DNA of 64,000 bases from positions 62,001 to 126,000 of the forward strand of contig WIXG01000209.1 in NCBI GenBank assembly GCA_009869945.1. The letters run 5' to 3'. A model generated the notes under the pieces. It saw nothing but the letters and a program-made list of their open reading frames with translations, had not been told where the DNA came from and did no database searches. The stretch comes from Mesaphorura yosii (Eukaryota; Arthropoda; Collembola; Poduromorpha; Tullbergiidae). Every line of letters starts with the position of its first letter. The stretch's first letter is position 1. Shown one piece after another: positions 46,349 to 59,400 of the stretch. Position numbers and translations under genes: made by a program.

Positions 46349-48947
46349 CTAAAGGCCCGAGTAAACTTTATTGCGTGAAATCGCATCTGTATTCGAAGTA
46401 GACCAAATTGCCATTCAATGGAATAAATTGGTCAAGATTTGAGAGTTCCCAAGCCTGGCCAAATATTTAGATAAACCTGAAACTCAACATTTCCCAGCAT
46501 TGGTTCATTTCTTCGAGCGAAAATTGCAGCACAGCTCTCGCAGCCAATCATTGTCACTCATGCTCGGCTGCTCATGCCCAATTCTTTCACTTCTTAAAAA
46601 TTAAACAACAAATTGGATTTTGTAATCCTGTATATAAATTTGTTGCTCAGATCCGCGGAAGGACGTCAGGGAAAGGGCAGAAAAAGCCAGCAACTTCCTG
46701 CAGGCTTGCTTTCACCGACAGTATAACGCACTTATCGCAATACTGCAACCAACCCAATTTTGTGTGGGTTGATCCGCTCCAATTCAGATGCCAATTCAGG
46801 GTCTCGGAGCACCTCATCGTTGACTATTGATTACAATACAACTCATTTGCCTCTTTTGCCTGGCATCGGCATGTGAGATTCACGTCCGCACAGCACACGG
46901 CCACACGAGAGGAAGTGACAGCCTACATGGAGTTGGCGTGTCTGACGCAAAAAGGGTGAGAAGGGAAATTAAATTCTTTGCATGAATTTGCATTACTGAT
47001 TGGTTCATTTACATATTGATGGAGAACCGGTACCATCACAACTACCTGATAAGACGGGAAAAAGAAAGTCAACGCGCATCCGTCGTCGTCTCCTCTCTGG
47101 CATCGAATTCATACTCGCTGGGCTTGTTTGTGCCTCGTGTGGTGTGGAAGGTTATCTTTTCTGTCTCATACGCTGAAGAATTCGCGTTCTTTTTAAAAGT
47201 AAAGACGGGAGACAGGAGACAGGAGACAGGAGACGAGGAAAGAATAGATGGAGAATCGGATGCTGATTCAATACGCCTGCATATCTCCTCTTTGCGTCGT
47301 GCTGGCTTGCTGGCAGCTCTGTATCGGAATCACATGTATGCAGTATTTAGTTATAGTTTATAGCCTGGAAAGATCTTTCATTTCCTAAATTTTTTCGTTC
47401 ATTGTGAAATCCATCGCATCGCACGGATCCGTACATCAGCCAACTCCTTTGCCACTGCCACATTTTCTTATTACGTAAAAGTTGACTTTTTCTCCTTCGA
47501 CTTCGTTTTATTCACTTCACTTCACATCTCCTGCTGCCATTTCTTTCTCTTCACCAGCCAAGGCCTCTATCGTACCCCATCCAAGCCAAAATTATGCGGG
47601 CAAGCAAGGAAGCCTGCTGCCTGCATGGTTGAATGAGTACATGAATGAAATGAATGAAAGTGAAAAGAGTTAAGGTTCTTTATGCGACGTATTCCCTAAA
47701 TTTAAGCAAATATGTACATTGTGTGAGGAAATCGAAAAACGCGAACGCGAAGACGTGCAACAGAGTGGAGAAAGAATTTAGACTGCTGAAGTGAGGCTTC
47801 ACCTTGCCTGCTCTTACTCGCACTTTCTTTTATTTCTTAAACACAACGTCAAATTATACAAATGCCAGGAAGATGAAGAAGCAGCTTATACGCTTTTACT
47901 CAAAGCGCAGTAAGACTTCTTGAGTGCATTTGTTAAGATCGTTTCCTTCGTGTAATATGATGTTTCGAAGCATTTTCACGTTTTCTCGCCCACATCACAT
48001 CCGAATCGATAGCCATCCGTGCACGAGTGAGTGAGCCGTGTTGACTTTCAAAGTAAATTGGATTGATGCCCAATGCTTCTCTTATCAACATCCGCGCTAA
48101 ACCTATTCCGGTTTAAGTTTTAGACTATGGATAGAATTTGCATAAGCACTGGTTTTGTGATGTGGTCGGATCTGATCTGTTCCGGTTACGGGCTGTTCGG
48201 GTGCCAACTTTAAGTTGCCCGCAAGCCCGGATCACGAGAATTAACTAATCGTGGGCCTCTGTCGATGTTTACGACTCATTGTTGGTCAATGTGCTCGCGA
48301 TTCGCTATTCGCATACCCATGCGCTCGCTTAGCGTTTCTCTTGTCCGTATTCGGCATTCACATTCTCGTCTCTGTATTTTTGGTCAGGGCCAAAATGTCA
48401 TTTCTGATTAATGATCTCTGATCAGAGCACAGCACAGAGGAAAAACAGTTGAGCCGCCGGAATGGGAAAGAGAAAAGGAAGTGAGAAGGCTACAAAGCGA
48501 AAAGAATTGAAGGACAGTCAAGCAGCACAAACAAACACGCAAAGGAAAGGAAAGGCAAGATTTTTTTTTCGATGAGCGTTTGTGCCGTGCTTTTGTGAAC
48601 GCTGGGATGGGCCAAGCTGCGAAGAATCTTTTGAAGAATGAAGAATTTATTCAAGTTTCCCGTATTTCTACTCGCGTGTTGCTAACACGTTCTGGATCCG
48701 TGCGTCAGACGAAGAGCAAGACCGCAACGAAGGAGGATCGAGACAGTGGAATAAAATAATCAGAAATCATTCGGATCTTGAAAGCAATCCTTCAAATTGT
48801 GCGTTCGGGCATTCGAGTTAGCAGACATCCAGCCAAGAGTGGTCAAGTATAAATGTGAATCACGCGTCTTGATGGGCTGAAAACAACCCTGTATTTTACA
48901 TTTTGTGCATTTGTCTAGTGTGAAATGTGAAGTACAGTTCGCCCAAT
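46349..48947. other. Intergenic DNA 3' of Hox3
   Basis: No supported gene in 2.6 kb. A short tandem repeat lies at 47208-47234. A plus-strand frame of 115 codons (47016-47363) spans that repeat and has no visible domain. Confidence 0.45.
47208..47234 (+). repeat. GGAGACA heptamer tandem repeat, about 3.9 copies
   Basis: Three perfect copies of GGAGACA plus six bases of a fourth. It is a simple minisatellite-like tract in intergenic DNA. Confidence 0.9.
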
Positions 48948-48953
48948 TTTATT
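48948..48953 (-). terminator. Hox3: Poly(A) signal candidate for Hox3
   Basis: The minus strand reads AATAAA 265 bases past the Hox3 stop codon, a plausible 3' end. Confidence 0.45.
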
Positions 48954-49217
48954 CTTGCAACCGAAAATTACAGTTTGGTGTCATTTAATTAAATTTAGCT
49001 GTAGCACTGCCACTGCTTAACTAATATTAAATATAATTTCCTGGATTTGACAAATCCCAGGCTTGCTTAATTCAATTTACAGATATTCCGATCGGGCGTG
49101 TTTGCTTAATTTCTGCCAACGAAGATGCCGTTTGTTCAAATGAATATTCTAACAGAAACACGATGGTGAAAAAAGTTTAGGTGCTGCATCCAGTCAAACG
49201 TCACTGACATTTTCTGA

Positions 49218-50617
49218 TTAAAGGTGGGTGATGGTTGAATTTTCATCAGACCGATTTCCATTTTCTATGTCGTCGACGCAAGTCTCCGAATTTGAAAGGA
49301 CCGACGAAGAAACATAACCTGACGAAGATTCCATGTGACTGTTATAGTCGGAAGCAGTTGGAGACCCAAATGCGGGCCAAAATGTTGCGGGTTTTACTGC
49401 GGAATGAGATGAAGGAGCAGGAACCCTGTCTTGATAATTATACAACGAGCCGTCGGAAGTCGAAATTGGCTCGTAACTGTTCGGGTAATGAGTGAATGCC
49501 ATAGCTGCTGGAAAATATTGATTGCCAGAATTGGTGCCATACAATTGCTCAGGTCCAGTGTAGTGAGCATTATAAGCCGAGTGGTAATAGTTCTGGTCGC
49601 ATGCGGGGTCAGTCAGCGATGAACACACATTTGCGTTCGCAAGCTGATAGTGAGCACTGCTGGCAAATACGTCGCCATTTACTTGTGTAGGCTGAAAATA
49701 GTTTGAAGACATTGGTGGTAAGTATTTCGGGGAATACATTTTTTCGGGGCCCTGCTGATTGTTGTCATTGCTGTATTTCACGTTGTATCCCGAAAATTGA
49801 GCTGGATTGTTTACAGAAATTGCTTGCCCGTATGTTGGCAAAAGAGGACTGAAGCTCTTTAATTTCTTGATCAAAGATGGGTCCGGCTGATCCTCAGCGT
49901 TCTTTACTGGTGGTGGAATGTGCCTTGTTGGATTGTTGACTCCTTCGTCGCTTATGTCACCATCGTAGTAGTTGTTTGGCTGGTTCACTCCTTCCATCGG
50001 CTCACCCGCGTTCAAAATCGAATCCTTGGATGAGGCAGCAAGTGATGACGACGAAGAGCCAGCAGTGTGAGAATTGGAAGCGTACGCCGACGTGGAATGA
50101 GTTCCAAGGAAATTTTTCAAGATAACATTGGTTTTCATATGTGCGCTTCGGTAGTCATCTTCATCTGTCTCGTTTCCATCGTGGGGTTTGGAGCAGGCTG
50201 AGTGGTGACATCCTCCTTTCCCACCAACCGCCGCCGTCCCGCCACTTGGCGAAGAACAGCAAGGCGCGTTTCTTTGCGGTGACTGCGAGGGTGAGTCCAG
50301 CATCAGTCCGTTCATGTTGTGATGGCTGCTGTTTCTCGAAGACGAAGTCAAACCAGTGGGAGATGAACCGTTGGAGCTCGAAGTCTTTGCTCCTGTACCA
50401 GACGAAGTCGGCCCCGTCTTTTGTTCTTTCTTGAACTTCATTCGACGATTCTGAAACCAAATCTTAATTTGGCGTTCGGTTAAATTGAGCATGGCAGCCA
50501 TCTCAATGCGTCGGGGCCGGCAAAGATAGCGGTTGAAATGAAACTCTTTCTCAAGCTCGACGAGTTGTGCGCTTGTGTACGCTGTGCGGGCACGTTTCGT
50601 CGGGTGGTCGACTCCTT
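49218..50617 (-). CDS. Hox3: Hox3 coding exon 2: homeodomain and C-terminal region
   Basis: Starts after the acceptor gaattccag with two bases that complete a Glu codon, then [14 protein letters not shown]. The whole homeodomain is in this exon with no internal intron. The 395-residue tail is Ser/Asn/Tyr-rich with several Tyr-Asn and Asn-Tyr steps and a Pro-rich part, and stops at 49218-49220 after ITHL. Confidence 0.97.
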
Positions 50618-53418
50618 CTGGAATTCATAATCACAGAAAATGCATAGCATTACAAAATAGCCGTTATCAAATCCTGAAATCAAGTTTAGAATTTCAGGTT
50701 GCGAGCTTCACATGCAATCGTGGTTTGCGTTTAGTATTTAGGAGTGCGCGCACTGAGAATGATAAAAACAAACTTATTTGGCGTCTCACGTCGAAACTCG
50801 AAAATTGTTGCATGCACCACGATAAGTCTAAACCAATCAGCGTCTAGACAAGTCATGTCCCGTCCTCTTTCTTTGTAAACCTGCTCACGCAATAAAGTAA
50901 TTTTAATGTGTGACACACAACGCCGAGCTCGAATAATAAACTCGACTACCGTGCATGCATGCATTTGTACGTACACGAAATCTTTATCTTTATTCGAATT
51001 CATCATTCCTGCCGTGCGCATGTATCCGAATCGTACTTTTGCTCTTTCTTCTTTGTATGAATTCATATTTTCTGTGTGTTCCTTCGTCATTCGTCTCACG
51101 CGATTAGAGTGACTGCTATTGCCACGTAACCAATTGCAATTCCAGCCCAAAACTTCTGGAAAGAATTGACACATTGCGACTGCGACTGAGAGACTGAATC
51201 ACGCACCTTTCATATGACTTCGCTCTGATTCTCGTCAATACGTGGAACTGTTACTAATAACTTTCTAATCGTGGCGTGGGTAAGCTGCGGTTACCATGTC
51301 GAAATGAAATACTGCGTTGCAATAATTATGAAGCATCAACGTTCACGTTGCTCTTAGCTCAAGACTGCACTGCAAGAAAGGCGAAGGCTTGACACATTTC
51401 AGTATTTCGGCAAAGAAATCGCATTCCTCAACCGTCTTCCGTTCCACGTCGTAGTCGTAGTGCAGTTTTGCATTTTGCAACTTGGATGATTGAAATTGAA
51501 ACATGTCAGATCTCTCAATCATCTCTTTCCTCTCACTTCTCACAACGTCCTTCTTACTTCTTATGCAAATTCCGACAGCAGAACAAAAACAAAGCATGAC
51601 AGAGAAAATTGACGAGAGCCTTGAGATACATAAAATGGAATTGTTTCAATAATTTCAATCTCTCGCGTATCGGCGTCAGCGTATCTATTGGCATTCGTCC
51701 TGTCTTTTTCTAAACTTGTCGTAGTAATGCTACTGCTTCTCATTCTGTTCTCCTTCTCATCATCCGAAAGCTCGCAATATAAAATGCTAAATGTTACAAA
51801 ATGCTCGTATGTAATGCGTGCTCCGAAAATAAGAAAGTACAAACTCTCGCTCTTTGGAAACACGCCTGACGCCGAGGCCAATGCGTTGCGGTTCATGCTT
51901 ACAGCAATGTAGCTGGCTTGTACGATAATATTTTTTCAGACGAAGGATATCAATCATTCCGCGAGCTGAAAGGTCGGCTTGTCTTGTCTGCTTCCAAAAC
52001 TCCGACCAAGTCGGAGTGCGTATCACGTACGACAATATGGTGCATATTTATAAAATAAAAGAATCGCTTTTTGTTTGTAGTTTTTTACGAGTGAAACACA
52101 AAAAGAATTTTGTTTCGGCACCTGTGTGTCAAAGTAAACATCTGTTTTCTTAAACGCATTCAATTTCGAGCTGAGTGCCCTTAATTCGGTACCCTGCTTC
52201 AGTTTGAGCCAAGTCGAGTCGAGTGTACCTTGCTGGAGCGGAAATTGCCGTCATTGCCGCGTTATTACGACCAATTATTATTCTGAATATTAACTTGACC
52301 CCGAAATTAGTTTCAAGTGCTATGTTAACTAAGAAGGTCTTCGCAAGTTCAAAACACTGTTAATTGCATTTAACATTTCGTAAGAAGCGCGCACAGTTTG
52401 AAAACAAACTAATTGCATGGCCTATTAAGTCCCTGGCATTGTGCCTTGTGCAACGCGAGCCGGTTTTACATAATTTGAATGAATGACACTGAAATTTTGT
52501 GGATGGTAACAACGTACAGGACACGACTACCTCCAAGATTGTCAATGCAATGCAATGATCTTCTAATTAGTATTCAATATGGAAATATTTACCGTGAGAG
52601 GAGGACGAGGTCGGCTGCTGCTGCTGTTGTTGTTGCTTGTGTTGATCAAGCATCAAGTGATGCTGTTCAGAAAGCGAATGCGCTGGAGAGTCCTCAGATT
52701 GCTCGTGATGAGGCATCCAGTTCGAGTACATGGTAACATCTTGTCCGGATGGGTCACCACCGACGGCGGTCGCAGAAGGTGCCTGCGCGTAAGGTGAAGA
52801 TGATGAGGCTGCATGTCCGCTGAACAATGGCAAATAGTTTGATTGATCTAGAAGCTCCGCTTTGGCCACAGCAGCTGCCAGGATCGAGGAGTCGGAAGAC
52901 TGGTCCAGAATCTGTTGGTGCAGCGTGCCGCTGCTGCTGTTGTGGGTCTCAATTCCGTCGTCTACACTTTCCCACCTATTTGCATCGAGCGTCTTACTGT
53001 TGGAAATCATCGACTGCGTAAAACTTGATAGCGGCGAGTATTCCATGTACGTTGCAATCATGCTATCCTCGTAATTGCTCTCAGCTGACGGGATTGGGGT
53101 TGAGGTGCTGATCGGCACAGGCGGTCCGTGATACTTGCACTCTTTTCCCGGTGATTCAATGGCGCTGTCGAGGCTGCGAAGAGTTGACGTTGAATCGCAA
53201 TAAATACTGCTATTGTTGCCGCTGTCCTGAATTTGGTTTTCGAATTCTGACTCCGACGTAGAACTGAGATTCATGCTCGCGCTCCTGTGATGCTGCCAAG
53301 AGTCTCCATCGTGTGCCCTGCTTACCAGCGGGGCGAAACTGACTTCTGACTTGATTCTTGCCCCTTGTTCCGTTTCGTCGTTCAGGTCTTCACCATTTCT
53401 TACTCCTCGATCAGACAT
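49218..53418 (-). CDS. Hox3: Hox3 homeodomain protein, full gene span
   Basis: Two exons, 53418-52593 and 50617-49218, join in phase (G|AA, Glu) to 741 residues. The homeodomain is at about residues 282-341. It opens [20 protein letters not shown] and has [11 protein letters not shown] and [16 protein letters not shown], the classical Hox3 signature rather than the diverged zen type of winged insects. A hexapeptide-like YSNWMP lies at residues 231-236, followed by a Gln run (262-268), 46 residues before the homeodomain. The protein ends in TITHL, like the LTHL end of vertebrate Hox3 proteins. The product is a nuclear transcription factor. In non-insect arthropods Hox3 patterns anterior segments, while in insects it became zen, acting in extraembryonic tissue. 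The start is the first ATG in the open frame, with A at -3. An acceptor-like site at 53543-53542 suggests a 5' untranslated exon. Confidence 0.97.
50618..52592 (-). other. Hox3: Hox3 intron, 1975 bp
   Basis: Separates the hexapeptide-like exon from the homeobox exon, with donor gtaaat and acceptor ttccag. It carries a short plus-strand frame with a signal-peptide-like start at 51727. No other gene or repeat is evident. Confidence 0.85.
51727..51912 (+). CDS. Weak candidate: short secreted peptide in the Hox3 intron
   Basis: A 61-residue frame from an ATG with G at -3, on the strand opposite to Hox3. It starts [16 protein letters not shown], which reads as a signal peptide, and continues with a basic segment containing one Cys. 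There is no promoter or close poly(A) signal, and pyrimidine-rich intron DNA can mimic a Leu-rich signal. Treat it as unproven. Confidence 0.18.
   Translation: MLLLLILFSFSSSESSQYKMLNVTKCSYVMRAPKIRKYKLSLFGNTPDAEANALRFMLTAM
52593..53418 (-). CDS. Hox3: Hox3 coding exon 1: N-terminal region and hexapeptide-like motif
   Basis: 826 bases from ATG at 53418 to donor G|gtaaat, ending in phase 1. The region is Ser, Asp and Gln-rich. Near its end are YSNWMP, a His/Gln-rich stretch and a seven-Gln run. The open frame extends a little further upstream without another ATG and meets an AG acceptor-like site at 53543-53542. Confidence 0.93.
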
Positions 53419-56400
53419 GATTACAGGTCCAACTGTTCTTCGCTCTCTACCAGCTGGACGTTGCCGATGGCGGCCTCGGAGCTCGCTCAAATCAGCAAGC
53501 GACTTGAGTGAAACAAACGCTGGGCTCCTGCGGTACCTGCGCTGCCAAGATACAAAAGAAATTCAACTGACACATCGACATCAATACAATACTCGGTTTT
53601 ACTTTAACAAGATTAAGAGCGCATTTGTTTCCAAACAAATATCAAAAGCAACAAGTGTCAATCTTCCCAAATTCCAACCTGTTTTTCGTATTGTTTACTT
53701 TTTTTTACTAATCTGACCATCAAAGAAATTGGCCGCCTACGCAAAGAAACTGAAATATCTCTGGTCGGTAGCAACAGCTGAAGCGTATTTGCCATTTCCG
53801 ACTACCCAACACTGTAACGCTTATCTTCATCGTATCGTGACTAAGATCAAGAGAAGCGCTGCGGTATATTTTGGGACGAACCATAGGAAGGGAACAAGAA
53901 ACATGATTAAATTGATGGCAACTCTCAGACTTTGAGAGAAACTTTACTGCGCTGCACCGTGGATTGGATTGGATCGCGTGTCTGAGTTACACACTGAACA
54001 CGAACAAGTGTAACTTATTAATTTATTTTTTCCTCTGCGCTCTCTCCAAACTCGAGCCGAGTCGCTTACGTTGCGTTTGCTTTAATCTCACGAATTCGTA
54101 ACATGTGTATGAAAAATATTGTTATTAATGAGATTAAACACGTAATGTTTTTATGAGTGTATGATCTCACCTTTTCTCCTGCCCGACGCGTCTCTGAGCT
54201 CCACAATTCACGTGTGGTTGTGTTTCTTCCTTATGAGTTTAACTGTTACAGTAATTTTTAATAATTCTCTTCAGTAGTCGTCTACTCGCGTCTTGCTCCA
54301 CGTTATTGTCAGTCTTGCAGGTAAAAAATGTAAATTTTCACAGTACTGAACTGATTTGACTTGAATTGACTGTGACTACTTGAGCGAGCTGTTGTTGTTT
54401 CTAGATCAGGCAAGAATTCTTAACTGAACTACGAAATTTAAAGTTTTTGTCCCTTTTAATATCAAAGCCAAACAGGAGCAAAAAATATCGTAGAAAAATG
54501 GAAGAATCAAGTTAAAAATTTCTGGTTGATAAGACAAATACACTCGCGTAGCCAGTCAGCCAGCTCTGCCAGTGCAATGTGAACTATGAACGTGATGATT
54601 TGAAGAACTCCTTACAGCCTAAAACAATGGGATTGACAGTCGAGCACACGAATACGTAAACGAGACGAGACGCGCCTGAAGTACCTTTCCATTTCTACCT
54701 TAATTTCGAGTCGACGAGTCAGTTAGTTAACAAACCAAACACATGAACTTGTCACAATATTCCAAAATGTCATTAGTCAATCGCGAGGTGAGAGAAGGTG
54801 AGGCAGACATGATTTGGGCCCGTGCATACTGCACTGTCGCAGCATAGCATAGCAGAGGGAAAACCAGCAGGTTAAGTGTACGCGAAAATTACAACTCGGA
54901 ATTAGGATTCAGACTTGTTACTTGTCATGTCAGATTCACGTTGAGTTCGAGACAAAAATCTGCAACATGCGTTCGTGTCTCAGTACCCAGTCACATTCAG
55001 GTGTTGTCTGCACCCAATCGACGACACGACGACTGACGACGCGATGACTGGCAGCCCAACATGTCCGGAACAATTCCGGCGTTCAGTATGATAATTGGAT
55101 CTACATCGAACCTTGACTCGACGCTCAGTGGTGGCTTAAATCTCAAATTTTCTGACCAGTCCGCCCGAAGTGGTGCCAGACTTTAATTCTTGTTATTAAT
55201 GAAGCCAAGCCATGGTTTGGTTCGGCTTGCTGCTCTACTGCTGGAAGGTGGAAAAGAAGGAAGCTCAAGCGTGTGGGATTGAATAATAATTCTGCCTCGC
55301 ATGTTCAAAATATTAAAGCCCGAAGGCAGTACAGCGCCAAACCATTTGTTATCTCCCAAGTCGCCAGTGTCTCTCATTTTTTTAGCGTTAAACCTTCCAT
55401 CATGCTTCATCAGACTTCTGCTTGTATTCATGCATGAAATTGGCTCTTATATTGGCTAATTGCTGATTTCAGAACATTGCTGAAGCCACGAGGATGCAAT
55501 TATACAAATCAGGTTGTCAACTTGTTCAATTTTCGGGCTTAGAGTAGCAAAGTTCACTTATTAGCCATCCATACTTGGCGATCTGGCCGTTGCAACAATT
55601 TCATTCTATTCTAAGCATTTTTGGTGTGAAATCTCGACAGAGCCAACAACCAGCCAGGTTATCTGTCTTGATCTCAACGTCTCAACATGAAACATGACGC
55701 GTGGAGTTAAAGCGTTGTTATTGTTGACAAATTTCGAAAAACAAGTGGAACATTGATGTATGAAGACATCTTGTCACGCTGCTCTCACAAAACAATGGGA
55801 CTGCGTGTAATCTTGCAGACTTTCAGTACCCAGAGTAAAGTCAAGAAGACAGACACACTTTTAGTCAACAACCAACCCTTCCTTGACTCTCATCCTGTTT
55901 GGATGATGTTATGCATTGTCTCTCACTCTCAAATACAGTCACCTTTTGTTTTTATGTAAAATGCACAAGCACCAACCACCAACTATTACTTGGCTTGGGT
56001 TGGCGATGAAAGTGACGATGGGCTGTGAGCAATTAATTACTGGGAAGAGGCTCCATGCTGAGCAACATGACGTAGAAAGAATCATCAAGTCTCCTGAGCT
56101 AGTCTTCTTCGTACGGGACTGATGCACTCAGGGCGCGAATTTATTTTTATGAATGAACTCATCTTCTCCCTCTTCAGAGCAGGAAAGTACGAGACGAGAT
56201 CAGTGATTGCGGGAGTCGCCGTGACTGGAGTACGAGCCGGATAAGGATTTTAAACCTCTTAGCTCAAAGTGCATACGTCAAGGTGGGTATTAAATAAATG
56301 TGAGACAGATCATGTACAACAATAAGCAATACAAACAGTCATTTATGACAGCTTCCTGCTGTTTCTGGAGACCTTAAAGCTACCAACTTTCAACGTTCAA

Positions 56401-59400
56401 CTGCAGACGACTTGCCCAAGACAAGACGCACACAAAAGCTTTAATGCCCTGTTATGAGGCAAGCACAAGTCACCAGTCATTTCCTTCGTAAACATTTCAG
56501 TTCACACCTTTGCTCTACGTGCCCTTCTGCTTCTTCTTAACACTCTGGCCTGCTCAAGGTGTTTGGAGACATCACCATGAACTCGTGGTAATTGACATCG
56601 TAGACGCTGGCGTCTGCCTTATCGATCAACGCATCTCGAGACTGTTCAGATTATGCTTCTGGAGTTTTCATTCAGAAACAAGACAACAGTCTCAATGAAG
56701 GCAAGTCCGTATTTCAGGAAACCTGTTGCCGGCCGTGTCGCAGTAAAACGGTGGGAAAATTGTTGATCGTGGTTAGGTCAAGTTTTCCCAGTCAGACTTG
56801 TGGCTGGCCGTAGTCTTGCGTATCCGAACCAAGACTGAATGACCTTATCCTTGAGAATTTATGAATGAACTGGCAAGAATGGCATTGCATATAATTATGT
56901 AATTAGGTTCACTTTTGAAATATGCAGCTCGCTGCCTTAGTCTTACTTCCAGAAATTCCAATAAAGGTGTGTTAGTAAATTGTAGGTAAGTCGAGGGATT
57001 TGTTTATATGAAGTTGTGATATCGAGAGAAGACCATACAACCCAGAAACGCGGACGAAAGAATGAGGGATGACGGAAGAGAGAATTCTGAGATTTAAAAT
57101 ACAATTTTGATGAAGGATTATGCAACGTTGAGGGAAAGTTATTAGATTTCGGTTTTAGTTGGGCAGGAAGGAATCGAACGAAATGAAAAAGATATGGAAA
57201 GGAGTTTAGATTTAGGTAGGGGAAGCATCAGCATGACATGAGAGCACGGCCACCGTCGACCGAAAACAGAGTCGGGAAGAGAACTCAAATTTGGAAACTA
57301 TTTTCATAATAGTATTACATTTGCAAAAAGAGCAGGCAGCAGGCGGGTTTCGAGATGAGAGAAAGCAAAAGCAAGTTTGTGAGAGAAAGATACTTTTAAA
57401 ATCATGTTTGTGTGGAAATTTCATCACAAAAATACTTCTCTGCCAGCATTCTGCGAAGCTCCCGTCGCTGCTGTAAGCTTTATTCATGTTTATCGGATGA
57501 CAAAGAAACTGAAGCCGGTATGACGGCTTTGAGAGTGAAATGGAGAAAGCGTGCAGCCAGCGAGAGAGCGAGAGTGAAGAGATGATTGTAATATTGATTA
57601 GTTACTTTTGCGAGTAGACAGTCAGTCAGTGCAGTCATGCTGTGGCGTGGCGGTTGTGTCGAGACCGAGCGGAGCAAGAGCATGAATGAAACAAGATGTG
57701 GTTAGATTGGAATATTATAAACAGTGCTCCGGAAGCTTCAGGACACCCTCAAATTCTTTAGCATACTATTTTTCAGTAGTTCAGAACTCTTTCGAGTCCT
57801 CTTTTCTGATTTCGATCCTCTGCGCTTGCGGAGTTTCTAATATTGAAAATGTTTACAAAAGAAATCCGATAGAATTTCATGCAAAATTATGGCGCAGCAG
57901 AGCCCAAAAGTTAAAGTTGCCTAAATTATGTTAAATGCGCGTTGGAGTGAAGTTGGAGTTGGGACGTTGGTAGGAAACATCTGCTTTTATCTAAATGAAG
58001 CAAAAAGAAATGGATAGAAGTTTGTCTGGCATGGCGTGGTATTTTGGTAGGAAAAGCACTTTCGACTTTTTCATAATGTGCGCTTACATCGCATATTTTG
58101 CGTATCTTGAATCGGAAATCTAAAATCTGAAAATCTGGGTTCTGTGTTTACTTGAAGATGCAATGTAAACGAAACTCGAGAGTTCAAGGTTTTGGCTTTA
58201 GCTTTAATGGTGCAGCCAACAACAGTTTGCCTTTGTTCTTGATGTTGAATTTCATTAACTTTCTTGCGCCATTGTATCCTTTATGTACTAGCACGTCTTC
58301 GATTTGGAATAAAGTGCGACTTCCGATGCACATCCTTATCTCGTAACTTTAACTCATGCCATGCCTGCGCGAGAGGACGAGAGCACGAGTGCTCTTGACA
58401 CCTATATGCTAGTGCACTGTCTGGGGAATCAGTCAGAGTGATCCGTTTCCAAGTTAGTCCGTAAACTAACTCAACTGTCTCATCTTGAAAGTCAAAGCAT
58501 TGGAATGAGTTTGAAGTTTGAATGAAGGAATGTCAGGAGACGGAGCAGAGACACGATTCTTATTTTAAATAGTTAGCGAAGTGCTGCTGCGACGGTTGCC
58601 GCTTCTGCAATATGAGTAGAGTCGAGAGTAGAATGAAAATCAAATTCCGAAATTTGATGGAGAAAAAGGGACAACTTCCTGTCATCAAAATATTATCATC
58701 ATTTTCCATTTTCGTATGAAAGCCCAACAGCCAACTTTTGCTCCGTCGTGGCCCGACGTGAGTGACATAATGCGGTGCAGTGGGAATGCAAACTTGTGCG
58801 CGACTTGTTTAATTCCTTCAAAATGTTCTATCAAAATTAAATCTACGATCGCCCTGCCGCCAGCCAGTGCCAGTGTGCATGCGAACTCTCAGCCTCCTTG
58901 CTCTGGCTTCAACTTTATCTCTCTTGAATACTACGATGTGACGTACTGAAATATTTTGAGGTGATACTCCTCAAAGAGATAACTTTGCGGTAATCCACTT
59001 GCTTGTTACTTGCATGCTTGTATTACAGTGTCCTCATTCACGTCATAGCCTTCTAAAATATTCTACATAATGCGCATTTTGTTGGTTTACAGGCACTTAT
59101 TCTAATGCAAGAGACCTTCGGTTCCAAGTTTGCCAAAAGATTTACTTCTACTGGAAGACGCACCAAGAAAATATTGGCGAGGAAGCAAAATTGAATTAGA
59201 TTGCAATTTTTTTCTTCCATACAAAATTGACAGGCAGGTAAAAAACTGAGACAACTACAAGAAATCCATCTTCCATGTTCCATCTTACAAAATACGAAAT
59301 GCGAGCAGAAACATCGATGCATGAGCGTCAGCGTTGAGGAAAGAATGAAATATTTATTGTCTCGCTGACTGAAGACTGATTGAGTGACTGACAGGAAACA

